A model generated the notes under the pieces. It saw only the letters and a list, made by a program, of their open reading frames with translations. It did no database searches and had not been told where the DNA came from. Shown piece by piece: positions 45,049 through 52,632 of a stretch of DNA of 64,000 nt. The position numbers were made by a program, and so were the translations under genes. The DNA is from JAQVCM01 sp040403095 (GTDB lineage: Bacteria; Bacteroidota; Bacteroidia; Flavobacteriales_D; Crocinitomicaceae), in NCBI GenBank assembly GCA_040403095.1, contig JBBALI010000018.1, forward strand, positions 7,938-71,937, read 5' to 3'. Each line of letters starts with the position of its first letter. Within the stretch, counting starts at the first letter, position 1.

Positions 45049-45792
45049 TTAAAATCCAAAATTATTGAACCCTTTATCTAGTAATATCAAATAATTTTCT
45101 TCGTTAAATTTGAAATATTGTGATGGTTTATGAGGAACACCTTCTTGCTTTTCATCTAGACTTTCTACGATATTTAATTTCAACATTTTTCTACGGAAAT
45201 TCCTTTTATCCAACTCATTACCCAAAATAGATTCATACAATTTATGCAATTGAGAAAAAGTAAATTTTTCAGGCAGAAGATTAAATCCAATCGGCTGTGT
45301 ATTGATTTTATCTTTCAGTTTTTTCAAAGCTGATTGAAAAATTTCAAAGTGGTCAAATGCCAATTCTGTGATGTCATCTACCAAAATCCATGAAGCAGAT
45401 TTTGCAAAAGAAGATGGTTGTGGCTCATAATCATTCATATTCACCAAAGTATAATAAGCAACGGTAATTACCCTCGCATCAGGATCCTGACGAACTGCTT
45501 GCAACCATTTTTTATCGTTTGGTTTATTAACACGATTTGGATCACCAAAAGCACCAACTTGTTCTAGAAAAATATCCTCTAAACCAGTTAATTCTTTCAA
45601 AACTCGACCAGCAGCCATGTCTAAGTTTTCTTCTTCAAAAATCAAATCGCCAGGAAGAGCCATCATCTGCGGAACTCCTTCAACAGGCTGACGTTCAATC
45701 AAAAGCACGCGCAATTGATTAAAATCAAAACCGAAAATCACACAATCTGTAGAAATTCGATGGTTAATTTGATGCTTATTTTTAATTTGCAT
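45049..45792 (-). CDS. Nudix-domain transcriptional regulator (NrtR/AraR-type)
   Basis: 247 residues from the ATG at 45792. The N-terminal ~150 residues are a Nudix fold (TDCVIFGFDFNQLRVLLIER, MMALPGDLIFEEENLDMAAG, VGAFGDPNRV, ARVITVAYYTLV). The last ~90 residues have a winged-helix character (PEKFTFSQLHKLYESILG, KRNFRRKMLKLNIVES). In the Nudix box the canonical RE-U-x-EE-x-G-U reads RVLKELTGL, so key catalytic Glu residues are partly missing, as in NrtR-family repressors and the Bacteroides AraR group. It lies between the zwf operon and the kinase/maltose operon, and both promoters carry the shared palindrome. Local repressor is an inference; a TACATTTG -7 box precedes it. Confidence 0.85.
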   Translation of the reverse strand: MQIKNKHQINHRISTDCVIFGFDFNQLRVLLIERQPVEGVPQMMALPGDLIFEEENLDMAAGRVLKELTGLEDIFLEQVGAFGDPNRVNKPNDKKWLQAVRQDPDARVITVAYYTLVNMNDYEPQPSSFAKSASWILVDDITELAFDHFEIFQSALKKLKDKINTQPIGFNLLPEKFTFSQLHKLYESILGNELDKRNFRRKMLKLNIVESLDEKQEGVPHKPSQYFKFNEENYLILLDKGFNNFGF

Positions 45793-45795
45793 ATA

Positions 45796-45828
45796 CAAAT
45801 GTAAAAAAGAAATTTATATATTCGCAAA
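45796..45828 (-). promoter_or_regulatory. Promoter of the Nudix regulator (TTTG-N21-TACATTTG)
   Basis: TACATTTG at 45796-45803 and TTTG at 45825-45828 on the minus strand, about 21 nt apart. The TTTG lies inside the operator-like palindrome at 45825-45847, which would allow autoregulation. Confidence 0.6.
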
Positions 45829-45847
45829 GTGTACTTTTGACACAAAG
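45825..45847. promoter_or_regulatory. Operator-like palindrome between the Nudix regulator and the sugar-kinase operon
   Basis: CAAAGTGT-ACTTTTG-ACACAAAG: the two GTGT/ACAC arms and flanking AAAG are present. It overlaps the -33 box of the regulator and lies 25 nt upstream of the kinase ATG, so it could control both directions. Confidence 0.7.
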
Positions 45848-45871
45848 GCATATTTTTCCATTTTATTAGTT

Positions 45872-46738
45872 ATGATTTTAATTATAGATAGCGGTTCTAC
45901 AAAGAGTGATTGGGTTCTTTTAAAAGATTCAGGAAATGAATATTTTTCAACCATTGGTTTGAATCCATATTTTCATTCTGAAGAGTTAGTTTATAACACT
46001 GTTTGTGAAAATGAAGGTTTGAATGAAATCAAATCTCAAATAAGTTTGGTTTTCTTCTACGGCGCTGGTTGCTCCTCAAAAGAGTTGAACAAAATAATAG
46101 AAAACGGTTTACAAAAAGTTTTCATTCATGCAAAAATTCACATTGACCATGACTTGAAAGCCTGCGCTTACGCAACTTACGAAGGCGAGCCGTCCATTTC
46201 TTGTATCATTGGCACAGGTTCAAACTCTTGTTACTTTGATGGAAAAGAAATCTACGAAGAAGTACCCGCGTTGGGCTACATTTTGGGCGATGAAGGAAGT
46301 GGTACTTATTTTGGGAAGCAATTATTGTCGATGTATTTGTACAAATTACTTCCAAAACACATTCATGAGGCTTTTGAAAGTCAAACAGGATTAACTAAAG
46401 ACAAGATAGTTGACAATGTTTACATGCAGCCAAATGCAAATGTTTACTTGGCATCATTCATGAAATTTATTGTTCAATTTTCAAACGATCCTTTCGTAAA
46501 AGAAATGATCTATGAGGGATTCAAAAAATTCATTCAAATCCATGTCGCTTGCTATGAAAACCACAAACAAATTAAAGTACATTTTGTGGGTTCAATTGCA
46601 CATCTATTTAGAAATGAACTAAATGAAGCTTGTAAATATTATCAAGTTACACTTGGACAAACGATTCAAAAACCAATCGATGGATTAATAAATTATCACA
46701 TAAAATATATTCTTGAAGGTCAGAAGAATGTAATCTAA
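45872..46738 (+). CDS. BadF/BadG/BcrA/BcrD-type ATPase, probable hexose kinase
   Basis: 288 residues. ASKHA-fold signatures: LIIDSGSTKSDWVLL (phosphate-1), CIIGTGSNSCYFDG (phosphate-2) and LGYILGDEGSGTYFGKQLL, typical of the N-acetylglucosamine kinase-like group. A late FVGSIAHLF matches the adenosine motif. Such enzymes phosphorylate GlcNAc or glucose. In this operon, glucose released by maltose phosphorolysis needs phosphorylation, so a glucokinase role is plausible but unproven. The divergent regulator gene lies 79 nt away; the GH13 gene follows after 11 nt. Confidence 0.8.
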   Translation: MILIIDSGSTKSDWVLLKDSGNEYFSTIGLNPYFHSEELVYNTVCENEGLNEIKSQISLVFFYGAGCSSKELNKIIENGLQKVFIHAKIHIDHDLKACAYATYEGEPSISCIIGTGSNSCYFDGKEIYEEVPALGYILGDEGSGTYFGKQLLSMYLYKLLPKHIHEAFESQTGLTKDKIVDNVYMQPNANVYLASFMKFIVQFSNDPFVKEMIYEGFKKFIQIHVACYENHKQIKVHFVGSIAHLFRNELNEACKYYQVTLGQTIQKPIDGLINYHIKYILEGQKNVI

Positions 46739-46749
46739 AACTGAAAACT

Positions 46750-48099
46750 ATGAAAACTTTAAAACTCATTGCTATTGTATTGTCAATTCACTTTAGCTCG
46801 AATTGTCAAAACCAACCATTTACAACTCCTTTAAAGACGGTTGATTGGTCAAAAAACGCATCTATCTATGAAATAAATGTGAGGCAATTTTCCAAAGAAG
46901 GAACTTTCAAAGCCGTGGAAAAAGAATTACCAAGATTAAAAGCGATGGGTTTTGATATTTTGTGGCTGATGCCGATAAATCCAATCGGAGTTAAAAATAG
47001 AAAAGGTTCTTTGGGAAGTTATTATGCTGTGAAAGATTACATGGCTGTAAATCCTGAATTTGGAACCAAGTCAGATTTTGATCAATTGGTAAAAGCAGCA
47101 CATGCTTTGAATTTGAAAATCATCATTGACTGGGTTGCAAATCATACATCACCAGACAACATTTGGGTTGAACAAGGACACAAAGATTGGTACACACTTG
47201 ATTCTACAGGAAATCTTCAGCCAACAATTGGAACAGATTGGTGGGATGTTGCTGATTTGAATTATGACAACAAAGACATGCGCAAAGCAATGATCGAATC
47301 AATGAAATATTGGGTAAAAACTTCAGACATCGATGGATTTAGATGCGATGTTGCTGATTGGGTACCAGTTGATTTTTGGAATGATGCACGCAAGGAATTA
47401 GATGCTGTTAAACCAGTATTCATGCTTGCTGAAGCTGAAAATCCTGCTCACCACACTGCTGCTTTTGACATGTCATATGGTTGGGAGTTTCATAGCATCA
47501 TGAATCAAATTGCGCAAGGAAAGAAAAATGTGGATGACGTCAGAAAGTATGTAGCTGAAAGATCTAAATTTCCTACAAATGCTTACAGAATGAATTTTAC
47601 TTCCAACCACGATGAAAATTCTTGGAACGGAACAGAAATGGAAAGAATGGGTGATGCAAGATTTGCAATGGGCGTTTTGGCTGCAACATTCGAAGGAATG
47701 AACTTGATTTACAACGGACAAGAAACCAGTTTAGATAGAAGATTGTTATTCTTCGAGAAGGACAGCATCAACTGGAGTAAAATGGATTTAGTTGATTTCT
47801 ACACCAAAATCGATAACTTAAAAGAAAAAAATCAAGCGCTATGGAATGGTAATTTTGGAGGAGATTTAAAAATCATCAGCCCTGAGAACAACAAAAACGT
47901 TTTGGTTTATACTAGAGAAAAAAATGGTCAAAAAGTAATCGTTGTCTTGAATCTTTCTGCTGAAAAACAAACTGTAAATATTGAAAATAGCAGTTTAAAA
48001 GGGAAATACACCAATCTTTTTACTGGAAAGAAAAAATCAATTTCTACCACTTTAAATGAAAATCTTGCGCCTTGGGGCTACGTCGTTTATTCTAAATAA
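46750..48099 (+). CDS. GH13 alpha-amylase-family protein, putative lipoprotein
   Basis: 449 residues. The N-terminus (MKTLKLIAIVLSIHFSSNC followed by QNQ) resembles a lipoprotein signal with Cys near residue 19. The compact GH13 barrel has VNVRQF-like EINVRQFSKEGTF, LPRLKAMGFDILWLMPINP, WVANHTS, nucleophile Asp about 200 in GFRCDVADW, acid/base Glu about 228 in MLAEAENP, and Asp about 288 in SNHDENSW. It probably acts in the periplasm or at the outer membrane on maltodextrins. It is followed by the MFS transporter gene after 11 nt. Confidence 0.9.
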   Translation: MKTLKLIAIVLSIHFSSNCQNQPFTTPLKTVDWSKNASIYEINVRQFSKEGTFKAVEKELPRLKAMGFDILWLMPINPIGVKNRKGSLGSYYAVKDYMAVNPEFGTKSDFDQLVKAAHALNLKIIIDWVANHTSPDNIWVEQGHKDWYTLDSTGNLQPTIGTDWWDVADLNYDNKDMRKAMIESMKYWVKTSDIDGFRCDVADWVPVDFWNDARKELDAVKPVFMLAEAENPAHHTAAFDMSYGWEFHSIMNQIAQGKKNVDDVRKYVAERSKFPTNAYRMNFTSNHDENSWNGTEMERMGDARFAMGVLAATFEGMNLIYNGQETSLDRRLLFFEKDSINWSKMDLVDFYTKIDNLKEKNQALWNGNFGGDLKIISPENNKNVLVYTREKNGQKVIVVLNLSAEKQTVNIENSSLKGKYTNLFTGKKKSISTTLNENLAPWGYVVYSK

Positions 48100-48110
48100 T
48101 CTTTCTGACT

Positions 48111-49661
48111 ATGGAAGTGCAAAAATCAAGCAAAGAAGATAAACCATTTTTGTCGTTTTGGCAAATTTGGAATATGAGTTTTGGATTTTTAGGAATTCAA
48201 TTTGGATTTGAACTCCAAAACTCAAACGTCAGCAGAATATTTGAAACTTTAGGCGCCAACAAAGACGAAATTCCAATTTTATGGATTGCAGCTCCTTTGA
48301 CAGGTTTATTAATTCAACCGATTATTGGCTATTTAAGTGATCGAACTTGGCATCCGTATTGGGGAAGAAGACGACCATTTTTCTTCATTGGCGCAATTTT
48401 AGCCACGATTGCACTTTTTATTCTTCCCAACTCCCCTACTTTGTGGATTGCTGGAAGTATGTTGTGGATCATGGATGCTTCTATCAACATTTCAATGGAG
48501 CCTTTCCGCGCATTTGTAGGCGATAAATTACCCGCAGCACAAAGAACGAAAGGTTTTGCAATGCAAAGTTTTTTCATCGGAATTGGTTCTGTAATTGCTG
48601 CAATGCTTCCTTGGTTTTTCACCAATGTGATGCATTTTTCAAATCAATCTGAAACAGGAACTATCCCAGATTCTGTGAAATGGAGTTTCTACTTAGGAGG
48701 TGTTGCATTTCTAGCTTCGGTGATGTACACCGTTTTCACTACGAAAGAAATGCCACCTGAAGATTTGGAAAAATTTAAGGAAGAGAAGAAAAAAACGACT
48801 TTCATGATGGGAGTCAAAGAAACCTTTGGTGGAATTTTTCAAATGCCCAAAGCAATGAAACAATTGGCTTGGGTACAATTTTTTACTTGGTTTTCTTTAT
48901 TCGCTATGTGGATTTACAGTACGAATGCTGTCACTAGTAATTTATACAACATGAAAGTCGAAAGGTCTTTGGTTGAAAAAATGGAAAACCACATTCAAGA
49001 TACGCTTTCACACAAAAGTTTAGATTTGAAAGTCAAACAACAATTCAAATCTTTGCAAGCGGATATCAATGAAATCAAAGAGTTTAGAGCAAACGAAAAT
49101 CCTGTTGCAGTTTCCTTGAATTTGGCAAATTATTTCAGTGACACCATTCATCCAGTTGCAGAGAAATCAGATATCAAAAAGTTGCAACGTGTTAAGCAAG
49201 AATACAACGATGGAGCAGATTGGTTGAGTATCTGTTCCTCAATCAGAAATGGTATTGCAGCGATTTTCGCGTTTATCATTCCATGGATTGCTTACAAAAC
49301 TAATCGCAGAAAAACCCATATGATTTCGCTAATCATTGGTGGAATTGGTTTAATAAGTATCTATTTTATTTCCAACCCAGTATTTTTAGCTGTTTCTATG
49401 GGAATGGTCGGAATTGCCTGGGCAAGTATTTTATCCATGCCTTATGCGATTTTATCTAGCTCATTGCCGCCAGAAAGAATGGGTTATTTTATGGGTGTTT
49501 TCAACTTTTTCATTGTGATTCCACAAATCGTAGCAGCAACAATCCTAGGATTTTTAACTATGAAACTATTTGGCGCAAACACACTTTATACGATTATGTT
49601 TGGTGGATTCACCATGATTTTAGCAGGGTTTTTAACGCTGAAAGTAGAAGATAACGATTAA
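48111..49661 (+). CDS. MFS sugar transporter (SLC45/GPH-like, probable maltose or glucose permease)
   Basis: 516 residues, about 12 membrane helices. Signatures include GIQFGFELQNSNVSRIFETLG near the N-terminus, PIIGYLSDRTWHPYWGRRRPF (MFS loop 2-3), MEPFRAFVGDKLPAAQRTKGFAMQSFFIGIGS and PYAILSSSLPPERMGYFMGVFNFF. This subgroup occurs in Bacteroidota maltodextrin clusters next to maltose phosphorylase. A charged, mostly hydrophilic loop of roughly 85 residues (about 282-368) lies between helices in the second half, longer than I expect. The operon suggests maltose or glucose transport. Confidence 0.88.
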   Translation: MEVQKSSKEDKPFLSFWQIWNMSFGFLGIQFGFELQNSNVSRIFETLGANKDEIPILWIAAPLTGLLIQPIIGYLSDRTWHPYWGRRRPFFFIGAILATIALFILPNSPTLWIAGSMLWIMDASINISMEPFRAFVGDKLPAAQRTKGFAMQSFFIGIGSVIAAMLPWFFTNVMHFSNQSETGTIPDSVKWSFYLGGVAFLASVMYTVFTTKEMPPEDLEKFKEEKKKTTFMMGVKETFGGIFQMPKAMKQLAWVQFFTWFSLFAMWIYSTNAVTSNLYNMKVERSLVEKMENHIQDTLSHKSLDLKVKQQFKSLQADINEIKEFRANENPVAVSLNLANYFSDTIHPVAEKSDIKKLQRVKQEYNDGADWLSICSSIRNGIAAIFAFIIPWIAYKTNRRKTHMISLIIGGIGLISIYFISNPVFLAVSMGMVGIAWASILSMPYAILSSSLPPERMGYFMGVFNFFIVIPQIVAATILGFLTMKLFGANTLYTIMFGGFTMILAGFLTLKVEDND

Positions 49662-49666
49662 TTAGA

Positions 49667-50299
49667 ATGGAAATTAAAGGATTAATATTTGATTTGGATG
49701 GGGTAATTGTGAACACAGAACACAATCATTTCATCGCATGGAAAAGAACTGCTAATAGTTTGGGAGTAACTTTTACAGAGAAAGACAACGAAAAATTAAA
49801 AGGCTTAAGTCGTGTTGATTCTTTGAAAACCATTTTAACAATGGGAAATGTTGAAATCAGCGAAGAAACTTTCAATAACTATCTAGTTTCCAAAAACAAA
49901 TTTTATTTAGATTCTATCGCTTCCATCACCGCTGAAAACATGTTGAAAGGCGTTGCTGATTTATTGGTGAAAGCCAAGGAGAAAGGCATTCTTTTGGCTG
50001 TTGGATCATCTAGTAAAAACGCAAAATTCATTTTAGAGCGATTGAATTTGACTGACGCTTTTCATATCATCGTTGATGGAAATATGGTGGAAAAACCAAA
50101 ACCAAATCCAGAGGTATTTTTGAAAGGCGCAGAGGCGATGGGTTTAGCACCGCAAGAATGCGTCGTTTTCGAAGATGCTGAAAGTGGAATCAAAGCTGCA
50201 AAAGATGGTGGGTTTTATTCAATTGCTGTCGGAAATCCTGAAATAGCTGAACTTGGAGATTTATATTTAAACGATTTAACAGAATTCAAATTAATATAG
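49667..50299 (+). CDS. pgmB: Beta-phosphoglucomutase
   Basis: 210 residues, HAD superfamily. The nucleophile motif FDLDGVIVNTEHNHF (DxD near residue 9), cap helices (AWKRTANSLGVTF, KGLSRVDSL), LAVGSSSKNAKFILERL (motif II), EKPKPNPEVFLKGAEAMGL (motif III) and VVFEDAESGIKAAKDGGFYSIAVG (motif IV) are all visible. It converts beta-glucose-1-phosphate made by the GH65 phosphorylase to glucose-6-phosphate. Its position between the transporter and phosphorylase genes is the standard maltose-phosphorylase arrangement. Confidence 0.94.
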   Translation: MEIKGLIFDLDGVIVNTEHNHFIAWKRTANSLGVTFTEKDNEKLKGLSRVDSLKTILTMGNVEISEETFNNYLVSKNKFYLDSIASITAENMLKGVADLLVKAKEKGILLAVGSSSKNAKFILERLNLTDAFHIIVDGNMVEKPKPNPEVFLKGAEAMGLAPQECVVFEDAESGIKAAKDGGFYSIAVGNPEIAELGDLYLNDLTEFKLI

Positions 50300-50301
50300 G
50301 C

Positions 50302-52590
50302 ATGAACAATTTGTTTGAAATAGACGAATGGAAAATCATCGAAAACAAATTCGATGCAAACAAACAAGAACAAGCTGAAAGCATTTTTGCTATCGGAAAC
50401 GGTAGTTTTGGTCAAAGAGCCAATTTTGAAGAAACTTACTCAGGGAAAAGTCTACAAGGAAGTTATGTTGGTGGTGTTTATTATCCGGACAAAACACGTG
50501 TTGGTTGGTGGAAAAATGGCTACCCTGAATATTTTGCAAAAGTGATCAATTCATGTAATTGGATTGGAATTAAAATTGAAATCGACGGGAAAGAAATTGA
50601 TTTATTCAAGGCTGAAATCAAATCTTTTTACAGAGAATTAGACATGTTTACCGGAACTTTAACACGTAAATTTCGCTGTGTAACTGCTGAAAACAAAGAA
50701 TTTGAAATCGTTTCAACTCGTTTTTGCTCTATGCACAACGAAGAAATTGCTGCGATTAAATATACTATCACTCCTTTGAATTTTTCTGGAAATGTGATAT
50801 TCACACCATATTTAGATGGAAATGTGAACAATTCAGATTCAAACTACGACGAATTTTTCTGGTTAAGAGATACTGAAAGAGTTGGTGTAAAAAAAGGTGT
50901 GGTCAGTATGCGAACTAAAAAAACCAACTATTTGGTTGCAACTGCTATGCGTTTCTCGTTTTGGGAGGAAGAAAATTTATTAGACATTCATCCAAATATC
51001 AAACAAGCAGATTTATACATTGACAATCATTTCGAACATTTTTTAGAGCAAGGAAAAAAATATACGCTTAAAAAGTATGTTTCGATTACTTCAACAATTA
51101 ACCATTCAGAATTTAATACAGTTGCAGCAGCAATTAATCAAGTGACTGAAGCTTATACGCGTGGTTTTGATGCTTTACATGAAGAACACAAAGAAGCTTG
51201 GAAACAAATTTGGGTCAATGCGGATGTGAAAATTGAAGGTGATAAATCTGCTCAACAAGCAATTCGTTTCAATATTTTCCACCTGTATCAAACTTACACT
51301 GGAAATAATTCCAAATTAAATATCGGACCAAAAGGTTTTACTGGCGAAAAATATGGAGGTGCAACTTATTGGGACACTGAAGCTTATTGCATTCCATTTT
51401 TCCTCAAAACGGCTCCACAAAAAGTTTCGCGTCAATTGTTAAAATACCGCTATAATCAGTTGGATAAGGCAATTGAAAATGCTGCGAAATTAGGATTTAC
51501 TGATGGTGCGGCATTGTATCCAATGGTTACTATGAATGGCGAGGAATGTCACAACGAATGGGAAATTACTTTCGAAGAAATCCATAGAAACGGTGCGATA
51601 GCTTTTGCGATTCACAATTATGAGAGACATACAAACGATTGGGAATATGTGCGTGAATTTGGGCGTGATGTACTAATCGGAATTGCTAGATTTTGGGCGC
51701 AAAGATTCAATTGGTCTGCTGACAAAAAACAATTTGTTATGTTAGGTGTTACCGGTCCAAACGAATATGAAAACAATGTAAATAACAATTGGTATACCAA
51801 TTACATCGCAAAATGGTGTTTGACATATGCGCTGGAGGTTGAAGAAAAATTAGCAGATAAAAGACAAATCTTACGTGATGGAGAAAGTGATTTCTGGAAA
51901 CATTTGATTGAAAATATCTATTTGCCAAAAATGAAAGATTCAAATGTCTTCTTACAACAAGATAACTTTTTAGATAAAGTATTGTTGAATGCTGCAGACC
52001 TTCCTGAAAATGAAAGACCAATAAACCAACATTGGTCTTGGGATAGAATTTTGCGTTCCGTATTTATCAAACAAGCAGATGTTTTACAAGGAATTTATCT
52101 TTTTGAAGATCATTTTTCAATGGATGAAATTAGGGATAATTTTAATTTCTACGAACCAAAAACAGTGCATGAATCATCCCTTTCACCATGTATTCACTCT
52201 ATTTTAGCAGCAAAAATTGGCGATCAATCTACAGCTTATAAAATGTATTTAAGAACTTCAAGGTTGGATTTAGATGATTACAACCGTGAAGTTGCTGAAG
52301 GTTTGCACATAACCAGTATGGCTGGAACTTGGATGAGTATCGTTGAAGGACTTGCAGGTGTTAGGATTCAAGGTAAAAATTTAATTTTAAATCCAACAAT
52401 TCCACAACAGTGGTCAAAATATGAATTCAATATTTTCCACCAAAATCAGCCTTTGAGCTTGTCAATTTCGAAAGAGAATATTTCGATAGAAAACAAAGGT
52501 GAAAGTAAAATCAAGGCGGTTATCTTTGGTCAATCAATGGAAATTTTGGCAAATTCTACCATTGAAACAAAGTTAAAAGTTCTTGCTTAA
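50302..52590 (+). CDS. GH65 maltose phosphorylase-type enzyme
   Basis: 762 residues, cytoplasmic. GH65 features: N-terminal beta-sandwich (IGNGSFGQRANFEE, GVYYPDKTRVGWWKNGYPEYF), barrel segments ARFNIFHLYQ-like RFNIFHLYQTYTG, KGFTGEKYGGATYWDTEAY, and the catalytic-acid region VTGPNEYENNVNNNWYTNY with Glu in GPNEY; late HESSLSPCIHSI. It splits maltose with phosphate to glucose and beta-glucose-1-phosphate. Maltose is inferred because PgmB is upstream and the cluster is alpha-glucan related; kojibiose or trehalose phosphorylases share the family. Starts 2 nt after the pgmB stop. Confidence 0.9.
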   Translation: MNNLFEIDEWKIIENKFDANKQEQAESIFAIGNGSFGQRANFEETYSGKSLQGSYVGGVYYPDKTRVGWWKNGYPEYFAKVINSCNWIGIKIEIDGKEIDLFKAEIKSFYRELDMFTGTLTRKFRCVTAENKEFEIVSTRFCSMHNEEIAAIKYTITPLNFSGNVIFTPYLDGNVNNSDSNYDEFFWLRDTERVGVKKGVVSMRTKKTNYLVATAMRFSFWEEENLLDIHPNIKQADLYIDNHFEHFLEQGKKYTLKKYVSITSTINHSEFNTVAAAINQVTEAYTRGFDALHEEHKEAWKQIWVNADVKIEGDKSAQQAIRFNIFHLYQTYTGNNSKLNIGPKGFTGEKYGGATYWDTEAYCIPFFLKTAPQKVSRQLLKYRYNQLDKAIENAAKLGFTDGAALYPMVTMNGEECHNEWEITFEEIHRNGAIAFAIHNYERHTNDWEYVREFGRDVLIGIARFWAQRFNWSADKKQFVMLGVTGPNEYENNVNNNWYTNYIAKWCLTYALEVEEKLADKRQILRDGESDFWKHLIENIYLPKMKDSNVFLQQDNFLDKVLLNAADLPENERPINQHWSWDRILRSVFIKQADVLQGIYLFEDHFSMDEIRDNFNFYEPKTVHESSLSPCIHSILAAKIGDQSTAYKMYLRTSRLDLDDYNREVAEGLHITSMAGTWMSIVEGLAGVRIQGKNLILNPTIPQQWSKYEFNIFHQNQPLSLSISKENISIENKGESKIKAVIFGQSMEILANSTIETKLKVLA

Positions 52591-52632
52591 ATTTGTGTGA
52601 AGTAAATTAGTATCTAGATTAATTTTTAAAGT

